Shown: positions 12,701 to 24,482 of the stretch, piece by piece
Position numbering within the stretch: the first letter of the stretch is position 1
How the letters are laid out: each line of letters begins with the position of its first letter
From: Albula goreensis
Lineage: Eukaryota > Chordata > Actinopteri > Albuliformes > Albulidae
Direction: 5' to 3'
DNA length: 64,000 bases
NCBI GenBank assembly: GCA_022829145.1
Contig: CM040755.1
Location: 14,834,063 to 14,898,062 of the forward strand
The notes under the pieces: generated by a model
Told to the model about the DNA's origin: nothing
The model's input: only the letters and a program-made list of their open reading frames with translations
Databases searched by the model: none
Made by a program: the position numbers and the translations under genes

Positions 12701-13976
12701 AACCCACTTCTCCACCTTCGTTCTGTAATCCTAAAATTACATCCGATACCTCTAGGTGTCTATGACAGTCCCAAGGCTCTCTAAATCCCCATCAAAGTCA
12801 TCTTGAAGAAGCAGAGTGCTAAAAGGCTATTTACAATGGAACAACTTCAGGTGGAAAGTGTGACAACAGAATTGTTTCTGCATAAAAGCTAGTACTTCAA
12901 TGGACTGAAACCATTTTCAGTTTCCAGTTAAATACATAGCTGATTGAGAGGTCTATCTCATCTCAATGTCTTTTGAATTAAGTGTTTGTGAGAGTCAGAA
13001 TGGTAGAGACTAGAAAGAGCAGGAGGACTGTTTTCACACAGAAAGAAAACGTAAGGTTCAGTGGTATGGCAAAATCATCACATAACTGCTTTGCGCTTCA
13101 AATCTAGCCATAAACCATTTTCTGACAGTATTCTCAAGCCATTGCATAATTACCTAGAGGAGATCTCTATTAAATATTAATCTCTAAATGAATAAATTGC
13201 TTTGCGTTTTGATGTCAACCCAATGTACAAATTAGCATGTAACAACCTCCAGAGAATTAAAACCACTTAAAGCATCTCTGTGGAGTTGAATCACTTAAAA
13301 GTTCCCACTAGATATGAAAAGATTATTTCACAGGAATACTCAGCAGTTTTAGACTGATACTATTTGTTTGAAAACAATCCATTCTTAATATATCACAGAC
13401 AACACCCATCAGACGATTCCTCTCCATGTCTGAGAAAGGCAGTTTAAAGATTCTGTCCTCACGTTAAACTTGAAGAGCAAGCTCGGAGCCAAGTCACACC
13501 CCTGGAACCTCTTAGACAAAAACCCTACATCCTGCCAGCACTCCATCCACAGACATCAAATCCTTCTTCAAATCAACAGCAGCCTGATTCAATTAGACTG
13601 TAACGAGACTTGAGGAAGGAAAAAAAAGAACAGGCAAACCTCTGTTTTTCAGATCAACGTTTCATTAGCCATTTCACTGTACAAAAACCAAAGGAGTAAA
13701 TGTAGCCATTGCATCAAGGACATCTGTTCAGGAAGGGTTTGTTCACTTGCAGCACTAGGGGCCATGCTGACCAGTTCTTGGCCCCAACATTACAGTTCAT
13801 CCCAAGAGCTCTACTGCAGTTTCTGAGATTATGAAAAAAAATTGTAGAAACCCCCCAGTTAAGGTGCAATGGGGAGGGATGATAAACCAACCCAGCAGCC
13901 CCAGAGTAGAACCCTGCTGTGGAGATCAGTGAGGCCATGAAGGCTTTGTGTGGTTTGGGTAGCAATTTGGACTCAC
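9735..13976 (-). other. Intron 17 (4.2 kb)
   Basis: AT-rich intron with a 26-base poly-A at 12273-12298 and a somewhat GC-richer patch around 12400-12720 without exon features. No further TSR exon was found. Confidence 0.72.
12273..12298 (+). repeat. Poly-A tract (26 A)
   Basis: Uninterrupted run of 26 adenines. The flanks show no recognisable SINE or retrocopy body, so it is listed as a homopolymer; an old retroposon tail is possible. Confidence 0.85.
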
Positions 13977-14136
13977 CTCCTCCACACTGGACACTGCACT
14001 CCCCCCAGCTGCTGTGGGTCCAGATGTAGAGGTGTGCCGGTTCCTTCTGGGACTCACTGCTGTTCTCCAGTGAGCGGTTGAGGGAGATTGTGTACTCATA
14101 GTGAATGCCATAGGTCTGGTCATGGAAAAGCAGCAC
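13977..14136 (-). CDS. adamts17: adamts17 exon (inferred exon 17): spacer end and start of TSR2
   Basis: 160 nt, acceptor ACCCTAG, donor GTGAGT, phase 0 in and one base out. It encodes [37 protein letters not shown] and then [16 protein letters not shown]. The last part opens TSR2. NRS and NSS are N-glycosylation sequons. CSVQCG lacks the Ser/Thr needed for O-fucosylation, but human has CSVQCG too, so this is a family trait. In-frame sequence runs on past the donor into intron without TSR features. Confidence 0.95.
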
Positions 14137-16622
14137 CTAGGGTTGGGGAGGAGAATGCAGAAAACTAAATACAACACCATTTATAAACCAGATGCCTGTG
14201 CTGTTAGTGTTTCTGTTAGTGTTTCAATAATCAAACTCAAGTTCACCACATGTTGCTGTGGAGCAGAGTGCAACCAGACCCCAATTTGTTGGATATTACA
14301 GCGTCTTTACTGGGATGGTTAAGAGCGACCTCTCCAAGGTTGTAAGAGGGAATTTACTGTGTCACTGTTCAGTGACATACTCAGTGACATGTGGATGGTT
14401 CTCAAAGTTGCAGCATAAAAATTAATCCTGTAGTTGTGTCTACCTGAGAGATGGAAATGAGTGGTGTTTTTAATGCAAGGGCATGTGGTCTGGGACTCAT
14501 CTGCAGAACATGGAGGCACACAAAAAGGGGTGTTCCCAGGACCAAAGTGTTGAAAGAACTCATAAACTGGATGGATACGGTTAATGGAGAATAGCCCAGC
14601 CGAATCAACACAGAAGTTTGTTGCCTGATGACCAGCATCCATTCATGTGAACCATGGGAAAAATCTAAGCTGATTGGTGGAGGAAAAATATCTTTTGTTT
14701 TATCTTGTTGTGATATCTGCTTAATCCATTGACGGGTCACGTGAAAGACGGGTACAAAGGTTACACTGAGATCTTGGTTTTGGATTACAAAAAGATGGAT
14801 ATCTTGAGTCAGAAGTGTTTACATACAGCATTTTCGTCCTCTTGGGCAGGGGCACTTAACGTGGAAATACACAAACCCTTACGCTCAGGCAAACAATAAA
14901 TCAAACTGAAGTTTGTACAAATAACATCCATTCCAAGAAAAAAACATAAACAAATGGCAAGTACAACAGGCTGCACTGCAGTTCAGAAAGCCCACCGGGT
15001 AGAGAGAAGTTACAGCTGAAGGTGCCTTGGAAAATGGGAAAGTAGATCGCTCATCCATTGGTAACACTTTACAGCTGATACCACTTAATTTCAGTGGACC
15101 TGTTACTTCACTCTGTCTCTGTGTAATGATTAACACGCCAATCTGTGAGCTCTGGTTATCGTATACAAAAACTGAAATGTCTACTCTTAATTTTATCTCC
15201 TTACTCTCTGTTATAAAAGTGTTCATTCAACCTTCATTCACAATACTTACTTCCAATGAACTGATTGGATAATGACCCAAAAGATCTGTTTAGGAAAACG
15301 TCGATTTTCTTGAGCAGAGAAGGACGTATGGGGCTATTTTCTCCAAAATGCTCTATGCTGTCCCACGTCTTATGTGTAATAGCCAATGAGCACATCTCAC
15401 CTCCAGGATCACCTCGCTTCAATCTCTCAGTCAGACAGGTGGGCGCCTTTCTCATCTTTTACCACCAGTTTCCTAACCTTGCCACACAATATGGGTCATT
15501 ATTTCAAACATGTTTCCATCAAAGGGCACAAGCTCAGCCATGGGTACTAATGTAATCCAAGACCAGTCTCAATCGAAAGGCAATCTGTTACAAAGATGCA
15601 ATTTATTAGCCCAAAAGCATTCATTCAAGGTCAGGAACAAGTGTCACAGGATCTGTGGGCACCTACAGGCTTGTGGGTAATTTAGTCTGGTGTTACGGAA
15701 AGATGAAAACACTTCAGCTGCTTGAAGTCAAGTGACTTTTATCCAAAGCATTTTTGCCAGAGTCTACCGGAGAGCTCAATTAATCCTTAATTAGGTTAAT
15801 TGTGCTCTTTTTCAATAGCCTGAATCTGGCTTTAATGTACATTTTATTCAGCAATCCTCCGAGCTGCAGGGAGCTCTCTTGATTGAATCTTGCGTGCATC
15901 ATGAAGTCCAGCAATAAACAAGAACACATTGCCTTTCAATATTAAAACCAACAAGGCACTTGTTTCAGCTCTATCCCTCCACACCATTCAGGTTCCAACA
16001 AGGTTGCCTTCAGTCACAGCTAAATGCATCAATGCAATGTCAAACCAAAAACAAAATCCACAGTTTATACTGGCAAAATAAGAAAATGTTAAAGAATTTT
16101 TTAGAAGATTTAGGAGAGCGACTGAGTCCATTAAATTTTACTTTTACTGATGTGGCTCTACTAAAACTGGTATTCCTCATAGCCTTCAAGGAATTAATAA
16201 TGAAAACATCAGAATATAGTAATACATTACATAGCAAATATTTTTGTTTGACTGTATCAGTGGTCACCTTTTTTTCCCACAAATGAGCTTGAACAAAAAG
16301 TACAACATTCAGAAATTCACAGAACCTTTGTCAGAATGTAGTAACATCTCAGAAAATATATTTGTATAACATATCAAATGAGTGCACATACTAAAGAATA
16401 TTTGGGTTCCTGCACTCACCTACTCTTACACCAAAGAAGCCCCTTTATAAAACACATGATCTCATATATAACTACTGTTGCATTTAAATATGTTCAACTT
16501 TCTCAGTATTCTAATGTTGATCTTTAAGGTCGCCTGAGTTTGTGCCATTGTAAGGAAAACAAACTTTTTAAGGTTTGAAAAAAGCTCTCCCCTGAGATAT
16601 GGACCAAGGATAATGACTTTAC
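14137..16622 (-). other. Intron 16 (2.5 kb)
   Basis: No repeat or exon recognised. The stretch 15770-15960 has clustered TTAATTAG-like homeodomain cores and reads like a conserved non-coding element (see findings). Confidence 0.7.
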
Positions 16623-16780
16623 CATGAGGTGCAGGGGAGTTTTAGTGGGTCCCTTGGCAGAGATCTTTTCCCAGAGTCCTCTTCTAACGTAACGGACCGT
16701 GGTACCAGCTAGCTGGAATTCCCCGGGAAGTTCAATCTTCCAGTCATTGTTGATGGATCGTTTGCTGGAGTCCTTCAGAG
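16623..16780 (-). CDS. adamts17: adamts17 exon (inferred exon 16): spacer
   Basis: 158 nt, acceptor CTTTCAG, donor GTAAAG, ending on ATG in phase 0. It encodes (A)[20 protein letters not shown], then [20 protein letters not shown] and [12 protein letters not shown]. It is highly similar to human ADAMTS17. The NxDWKIxxPGEFxxAGT stretch and the [14 protein letters not shown] stretch are diagnostic of the ADAMTS17/19 pair, and PGEFQ favours 17. The spacer has no cysteine here, as expected. Confidence 0.95.
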
Positions 16781-19700
16781 CTGAAAGATGGGTCAAAACA
16801 AGAATCAGGACATGTATGTGCTCACCATGAGTGCAGGCTGGGTCTGGAATGTTTTAGGCTTTTGCTATTATTCACTATATAGCACATCCAACTATGACTG
16901 GTGCATCTACAGTGGTAGGATTGGGTGGCTTCAGCTCCCTGAGTGCCAACTTGATTCAAACTGTCAACAAATATGACTTTCCTCAGATGGACAGAGTGCA
17001 GTCTTTAGGGTGTGGAAAACAGTCAATTGCTTACATTCAGGAGTGGGTGCCAAAGCAATGCCATCAGAGGAAAAACAAGTCTTTGCAAAAAGATAAATAA
17101 ACTAGAGGAAAACAAGAATTAGGAGGTTCCATAATCTATAGTACAACAAGTCATGCAATAGTCCCCATCATATCAGACACAATTTATATATCAAATCAAT
17201 GCTATTGCTTGAATACAATTACCAGCAGTATGTAATGCTTGAGGTTAGGATGAAGGAGGTTGGAGGTGAACCTGTCTGGTCTTTCCCTGTCTGTTCTGTA
17301 TCTATAAACTAATTTTAACATAGCTCTTCCAGGAAAGGATGAAATGATGAAAGGAGTACTGCAAACAAAAAATATCAAAACATGACCTTTCTTCAAGATC
17401 ACTAGAAATAAATGAACAAACAAGAGGTGCAAGTGAAGATTTAACACTACCAGATTAAAGTAAGATGGATTTCAAGACATGGAATCGATTATTTCTTCAT
17501 TATACTTCTGTAAACAGTGAAAGGCATGAATTGAAAATGATGGTTTTGGGCAAGTGCTGATGGCTTCAAATACTGAACGTTTTGGCATTGCTTACAGTTT
17601 TGCAGACATTACATGATCACCAGCATCATGCCTTGTACATTGCAGATTGGATGGTGTGGAACACCACAGTCTCTAAAAATGTCAGCGGCAAGCAAAGCAA
17701 TTAGTTGTATAAGTATGTCTATTGCTGCTTCAAAGTCAAACACCATTTTGACTTTATATGGATAAACTAAATTATGTTCAGTGTATGGAGGTGACATTTG
17801 TCTTTTCACCATTCAAAGACATATCTATAACACTGCTGCTAAAGCTCCTATTCCTGTCTTTGGAAGAAGCAGAGCAATGGCACAAGTCTGGCCTTGAATT
17901 ACAGCGTGGAATGAAGTTATATTTGTGGGGTTGTCCAATCACAGCATCCACTGAGGTGCTGTAGTCTACCAACTGATCGTGGCTGTGCAACCATTGGCCA
18001 ACAGGTGTAGGTAAACTGCAGGTGCCCAATCAAGCAGTCATCATCTTGTCAACTAAACCCCTCCCTTCCCCACAAGGCAATGCTATAATGATCTGCACAT
18101 CTCTAGTGAGACTGACAGCTGCAGTCAGAATGACCATGGTCAGGACTGGTTGGGTTGTGGGTGTGGTTACTGTACCAGGGACAAATGTCATAGATGAAGG
18201 TACCACCTGGGGAGCCACAAATGTCTTTCAGCTATTTATATTGAGTATTAGCTATATCACCCTTGCACTCTCTATTATGCTAAATCAACATTAAAAAAAA
18301 CATCAAGACTTTGTAGTGTCCCAATGAGAATATTTTCCACTCCAAAGCTGAGTGTTAGTGCAGCCATTGTCCACATATATAATGCTTTGAAAGGAATATA
18401 TTTCTATTTCACTATTTTGTTCCCCCATTCCTTTTTTAGGTCTTTTATATAAAAAGAATATCATTTGGTTGGTTACTGCCAATGTAAAATGTAAAAAAAA
18501 ATGCAAGGAGGCATACAGTACAATAGGAAGCAGTGTTTTCGCCTGCTTTGCAGAACAGATGTTCTCATCTCAAAGGAAGAGGTTTGCTTTCATGTTCCTT
18601 CCAGAAACTATGTGGATTCCAAGTTCTGTTAGTCCTTTCATTACTGGGCAACAACTGGAATCAGCTAGATACATGTTTACACATTAGAGTGTATTAAAGT
18701 GTCTTGTGTGCCATTCCTCCTTAGGCAATTGTCTTTATAACAATCTGTAAATAATAATTTGAGAGCATCTCTTTACCACTGTGAGAATCACATGAAATGC
18801 TAATGAAGCTCAAGTGTTTATGCAATTCCAAAAGCTGTAATTTCATATCTTAGCCTATTTCATCAGAGTGAACTCTGAAGAGGAGTTTTCAGACAGAAAA
18901 TAGCTCTGTCTGCCTAACTTTGTTTGCGTATGGTTCCCTCTAGTTTTCTAGAGCATTTATGTGACATGCTTTTTTTAAGATATATGAAAATAAGAGAGAA
19001 ACTTCTTATTTCATTGTACTCACAGAATCAGGTATGTTTATATAGCATTACATTTATAACAATGCATTAAGAGTGCATTCTCTAACAGTAGCTAGGGGCT
19101 TGTCAATGGAGCTGACTCAGGACCCAGTGTTAACAAGCAAGTATATAAATTCTCTAAGCCATGAAAGTTAATGATACCTATGAAACTGAATAATTAAACA
19201 ATGAATGAAGAGATGAAGATCAGTATTTGTCATACCATTTTCCTCAGCTGACAAATTTATGCTGCAGCAATATTGCATCTTGGGATTTTTGATCACCTAT
19301 TATAAATAATGATAATAACGCAATGTAAAACATAACATTCTGTTTCACCATCCACAACATTGTGACTTTACGTTGCAGTCTGTACTCCTCCTTGACTTTC
19401 CCTGAGGTCATTATGGAACACACAGTCAAACAAAATTACAGTGAGATACATTTGTAACAGTCATACAACATTTAAATTCATACTTATTAAGGACACAGTG
19501 AACAAAACATGCCAGTGACACAAAACGAACCTGCAAGGCAACATTTTAAAGACAAATTAAATCTTATTTGTTCACAGTCAATTTATTTCCAGTTTTGTAA
19601 GAAATAATTATTTTTAACATTAGAAGCTTATAACATTACACATTTACAAGATTAAGACATTTAACAATTGCCTTGTATTATACCATTAAAACATGTCTGC

Positions 19701-20089
19701 CAATATTCTTTGTCATTAATAGTCAGTTACACTGCAGAGAATTTCAAAACTCAACAATGCCCCAGAGACACCTGGAAGCAGCTTTGAAGGTTCCTTGGCA
19801 AAACAACTGAAATTTCTAATAAGCCTATAAATGTGCTGCCAGGAGTCAGGTAGATATTAAAGATCCCAAACCAGAGCCCCTGGCCCTCTGTTTCATTTCA
19901 AACTATCTGCCCCTCCACAGCGATGACCAGCTGAACTTGACATCGGGGGTGGAACCTCCTCATTTATCAAAGTGTAATATGAGAAAGCCCTGCCAGGCTC
20001 ATTACCAGCGCATATATGACTTATCACCTTAGAAGTGGCCTTAACTACCCACCACCAGGGATATAGAAGAGGGGGAAATTACAAATTAC
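16781..20089 (-). other. Intron 15 (3.3 kb)
   Basis: AT-rich, no repeat or exon recognised. ORFs on both strands at 17758-18294 are short and featureless. Confidence 0.72.
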
Positions 20090-20170
20090 CCAGAAAGCTG
20101 TGCGAGGGCTTGTCCTCCACCACCTTAATTCTCCGAGCACCAGCCGGGATGATGGCGGCCTCGATGTAAC
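20090..20170 (-). CDS. adamts17: adamts17 exon (inferred exon 15): spacer
   Basis: 81 nt, acceptor GACACAG, donor GTAATT. The leftover G from the previous exon plus GT makes Gly, giving (G)YIEAAIIPAGARRIKVVED followed by KPSHSFL and a split Ala codon. IPAGARxIxV is the invariant start of the ADAMTS spacer. The phase fits both neighbours. The donor is weak at +5. Confidence 0.94.
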
Positions 20171-22880
20171 CTGTGTCAACACAGAAGCAGAAATGTGAAG
20201 GAGAGAGAACACAGAGGCACATTCAGGTCTCTGCAGAGATGGGCCAGACTGGAGACGAAGTGGGTGGGGCCATGAAAGTGGAGGGGGTGATCAGAGCTGC
20301 TCTCCTCATCTTTGAACTGCGAACGTATTTTTTTCATCATTATTACTAACTTGGACGAGGCTCCATTGTGAGTGCCTCAGAGTGTTTTCCCAGGGCCAGA
20401 TTCATCATTCATTTTTTGGCAGCTGACATCAGCCGCCAGACCCTGGGCTCTGATTGAGGCTGCCAAGTTCTGGGAAATGAAGACATTCTACTGGTTGCAG
20501 GAGGTTACGATTCTGCTCGGCACTGATCCTGGGGCAGGCTGCGTGCACGGCATCCGTGTCGCAGCATCATACAGAGTTAAACTTGCCTTTGTGCAGCCTG
20601 AGCCCTGGATCAGGGGCAGGATCTCTGGACATGCACTGTGCAGGCCACCTGCAAGTCACCGGACCCCATGCCACATGAGAGCTCTGTACACAAAGTCAAA
20701 GTATTCCCTAAATGCACAACTCCCTGTACTAGAATGGAGGTGTACCTGTTTGGGCCAGGTAAGATGTTCCAGATCAGACTGAGGTCACAGAGTGAGAGAT
20801 CTGATAAAGCCCACATCCTCCCCCTCACACCTCCTCAACCTCAACCCCCCAAACCCAGTTCCTGCAGCAGCGCCACCCAGTGCTTGGGCAATAACAGTGA
20901 CACAAAGCAGCTCTGTATGTTTTCATGTTCTCAGATGGCTATGGCCACACACTTATGCTGCTCTCAGTGCTTAGATATATCCAGAGAATGTGATAATCAT
21001 AGTGTGCAAACAGGATTTTATGACTGAGAACATCATTCCTGTTTAATTCAAATTACAATTTGCATATATTATAATATTTTGTAGATCTGATTCCTGGAGT
21101 GTTTAGAGAAATCATTATGTAAAAGCAGCTTGTTCTGTGAAATTAGGTGTTCTTTTAACAACTGCATTAAGATGTTTAGACAACTGAACACCCTTAAACA
21201 CTGGGAATTTACAAGATTTCCCAGCAAGCACTGTTTCAGTGCCAAACTTGTAAAGTTTCCCTCTACATATTTGTACAGTTTATACGTCTGCAGCACAAAG
21301 AGATTTCAAATTGAAAGGGAGAGGGGGAGAGAGGGGTGAAAAAGAAAGAGAAAATTGGCCTGCTTGGGGTCAAGGAGATTGACAGCTGCTGTATAAAGAA
21401 AATCAGCTGTATATGAGCAAAGAAACAAGCTAAAAAAAGAATGACCAGGCCCTAGGAAATAAGCGTATGTATTCAATGTACACACCGTGTGAACGTGTTG
21501 AGTGTATTCCAGCAATAAAAGAAAAAAAATACCTAAGAAAACCCTTTTACTTATCTAATCATCCGAGAGCTACTTTGTTCCCCCTTATTGCCCCGCACTC
21601 CAAACAGAGCCTCTTTGTACTCACCAGCACGCTGTTTCAGTCCTAACCACTACCATGCTGTTACCAATGAAAAAAACAAATGAGACCACATCAAAAAACC
21701 ATGGTTAAGAAGCACCCGTCACCATGACTACCAGGCCATTTATGTCTCCCCTACTTCATTAGTATGCTTGTGGCCCCTCTAATGAGATACTATCTTTTCA
21801 GGTGAATTGCACATCTCAGGTAAAAAGAGCTTGTCCTTTATACAGTTTGAAAGCAAAAAGTACATGTACCCACTGCTGAAATGGTCTAAATACACTATAT
21901 ATGTCCTATATGCTATGAGTTACTTTCAGATAGAAGGCATTATCTCCATCCAGACAGACAGTACAAATTCTGAGATAAACAAACTGCAAGACTCCCTGGT
22001 TATCCTTTCTAAACTGTTGTGTAATCCATTTTCCTCAAGGCAGCCTCTGTAAGATCAGAAAGATTCGGGGAGACACAACATCGCCTTGACTGGGTTCTCC
22101 TGGGGAAAGAGGGAAATAAGAGGGACTGCATATCAGGGAAAATCTATGCATGGTTGCTTATGCTGTGGACATGTTTTCCAACATTTTGTGAAAAGCTCAG
22201 CTTTGTCCAATTGAAAGGACAGTAACTTACTCAACTATGCATTTCAGCAAAGTGGGAATTGGGAGGGGGGTGTGTGGTGGTAAACAGTCCAATCAGTTGA
22301 TTGAGATGACTACAGGAAGGGCAGTTGCTGATTTGCTGTGAGACTGTGACCACACTCTGCAACGATGCACTTGCCAGTAAACTGAAGGCCATAGGACCTA
22401 CACAGCAAGATAATCTCAGTAAAGTAATGTTGGAAAAGTGAGGCTTCCATAATACCCATAATGGGGGGAATCCATATGCTTAGAATCACTGACTACTCTG
22501 AACTCATAAAAAGGCTTTTTTCTCAATGGGAAAAACCAATGACTGGTTGAACTTGGTGAGTCATTGCTAACACCTTACAGGTCCAGCCCTTTGGGGTCAT
22601 CGCTATTCCATGGCATCTTCTTACAGGGTTCTTCTCCCAGGAGGACCCAGAGAGGACTGCAGCACTCTTTTCTACTGGCACTGAGGTGTCCCCAGAGGGC
22701 AGGAGGCACAATTAGGAAGCACGCATCTTACACGAAAAACACTTGGGAACAGCCCTGGGCTTTGACATCACACACGTAGAAACCTTCTTACAATGGCTAC
22801 TGGTGACTGGAGGACAGAAAATGAGTGTGAATCACCAGGCAGGTTAATAAGGCCACGGCTTCAGTACTCTTTGTAAGTGC

Positions 22881-22942
22881 AACACATATACAGCAGATAC
22901 ATGCACACATGCACGCACATATACACACACACACACGCATAC

Positions 22943-22988
<46 letters not shown>
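22881..22988. repeat. (CA)n microsatellite
   Basis: Imperfect CA repeat with ATGCACACATG-type interruptions, then a pure (AC)n run from about 22949 to 22988. It produces artefactual poly-(VC) reading frames on the minus strand. Likely polymorphic. Confidence 0.95.
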
Positions 22989-22990
<2 letters not shown>

Positions 22991-23999
22991 AAGCCAGTGT
23001 GCAAAAGTGCACATTATCCTGAAATGCAAGGAACAAGGATTAAGTAATCTTTTAGTCACTATAGACATGGGTGCTTGTTATACAAAAAAAACAGGCTTTT
23101 CTTTGTAGATAATTAATTTCCACTGAATGAGGCAGATTACAGGGCACTAAGACAGGTTCTGTCAGTAAATGATATTACAATCAGATCAACATTTCACATC
23201 TGTGAGTTTTTGTTTGTTCAATGAATATGTTGAAAAAAGACTCATTATGAGTTTCAGGAAAGCCATTAATATGGTATAAAAGGAACTTATCTGGTGATTA
23301 ATACCCTGCATGTTGTGTTTCTGGCTCCTGTTCCGTTAAAATGCCAAACACGCTTTGGATGTGAACTTGCACTTTGCCTCAAGGGATAAAATACCTACTT
23401 AAATCCCATGGGGTTTAAACATAATTCTGTGTTTAAAAGTGCCCGGTACAAATGGACCCGACTGTGTTCTTTAAGATCATGGCAACTTGTTGCTTCAGAT
23501 CTGAAGTTATCCAGATCAGGTCACAAGAGGTGAATTGTTCCAAGAGAAATGTCACTTAATGCCTTGTAACTGTGTGTAACATTCACGAACCCCTCCTCGT
23601 CTCTTCAAATTTTTTTCCAGCTCCAGTCATTACTTCTGTACAGCCCACATCTGATTCCCACCCCAGTCTTCAAAATTAAATTACTGCAGCACCCTGTCAT
23701 TATTTCATCCCTTCTTATGTTCTAGTTGTTAATATTTAGTTCTGTGCTCAGCTCCAGAACAGCTGGTGTTGTGGCCGAAAACAGCATCTGAGGCTTCCAT
23801 GGTCTCAGTCACATTTATTTTCGATGCAAAACAGTTAGATGGCAAATTATCCATTGCTCCCCCACCCCCCACAGCCTGTTAATGGACCAGCTTCTCTGTC
23901 TGTGGTGCCGCCGGTATGCCCAGCACTAAAGCAGACAGGCAGGGAGAGAGACAGCGCCTCTGCATTTAGGCAGCCTTAAACCACGTGCTGTGCCATTTT

Positions 24000-24027
24000 C
24001 ACAGAGCCTCGTGGCAAAGGCTCTGTG
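24000..24027. repeat. Perfect 9-bp hairpin
   Basis: Arms CACAGAGCC and GGCTCTGTG with a 10-base loop, 130 bases downstream (transcript sense) of the exon at 24158-24278. Too short for a microRNA precursor by itself. Confidence 0.6.
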
Positions 24028-24157
24028 GGTTCTAAAAGGGCCTTTAATAGAAATCAGCGTGACAATGGCTAAATCGGGAGGCAAGCGTGCTCATTTGAAA
24101 CCTCCATTCTGAGCCCTCCTTTCCCAACCAACCCCCTGTTTCGGCACAGTGACTCAC

Positions 24158-24278
24158 CCATTCCTTTGGTGTGATTGAAGTCTCCCTTAACTATCTTGCA
24201 TGACTTGCCATCACCGTTACACACTCCGCAGCGGTCCTCTTTGGCAGAGGAGCCAATGATGCCATCACAGCCAATTTT
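24158..24278 (-). CDS. adamts17: adamts17 exon (inferred exon 14): cysteine-rich end and start of spacer
   Basis: 121 nt, 40 codons plus one base, acceptor CATGGCAG, donor GTGAGT. It encodes [20 protein letters not shown], then [20 protein letters not shown]. The GCDxxxGSxxxxDxCGVCxGDGxxC pattern ends the cysteine-rich region in all ADAMTS proteins. NHT is an N-glycosylation sequon not present at this place in human ADAMTS17 as I recall (FSHARG). Confidence 0.94.
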
Positions 24279-24439
24279 CTGCCATGACAAGCAAAGAGAT
24301 GACAAAAAGACAAGTCAGTGACCTCAATATTTTTATAAAAGACACATACTTAGTTACCATAGCGGTCTCTGTGCATGAGCTGCTGATATGCTCCAATACT
24401 CATGCACAATTGGGGTAAATATTTACAAATGCCGGGCAA

Positions 24440-24482
24440 ACACAAGGTCTGCACCAGACACAAGGTCTGGACCAGACACAAA
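24440..24482. repeat. 18-bp tandem repeat, 2.3 copies
   Basis: ACACAAGGTCTGCACCAG followed by ACACAAGGTCTGGACCAG, one mismatch, then a partial third copy ACACAAA. Confidence 0.85.

Larger units (their letters stand above)
20171..24157 (-). other. Intron 14 (4.0 kb)
   Basis: Contains a (CA)n microsatellite at 22881-22988, a purine-rich tract at 21312-21355 and a 9-bp hairpin at 24000-24027. The part next to the exon at 24158-24278 (23880-24060) is GC-richer. No exon was found. Confidence 0.72.

Noticed and set aside
13714-13976. Coding continuation of the exon at 13977-14136
   Set aside because: The frame stays open past the GTGAGT donor but TSR cysteines stop exactly at the donor, and the true TSR2 continuation is found at 9599-9734.
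22797-23068. Cys-Val repeat proteins on the minus strand
   Set aside because: Translation of a (CA)n microsatellite.
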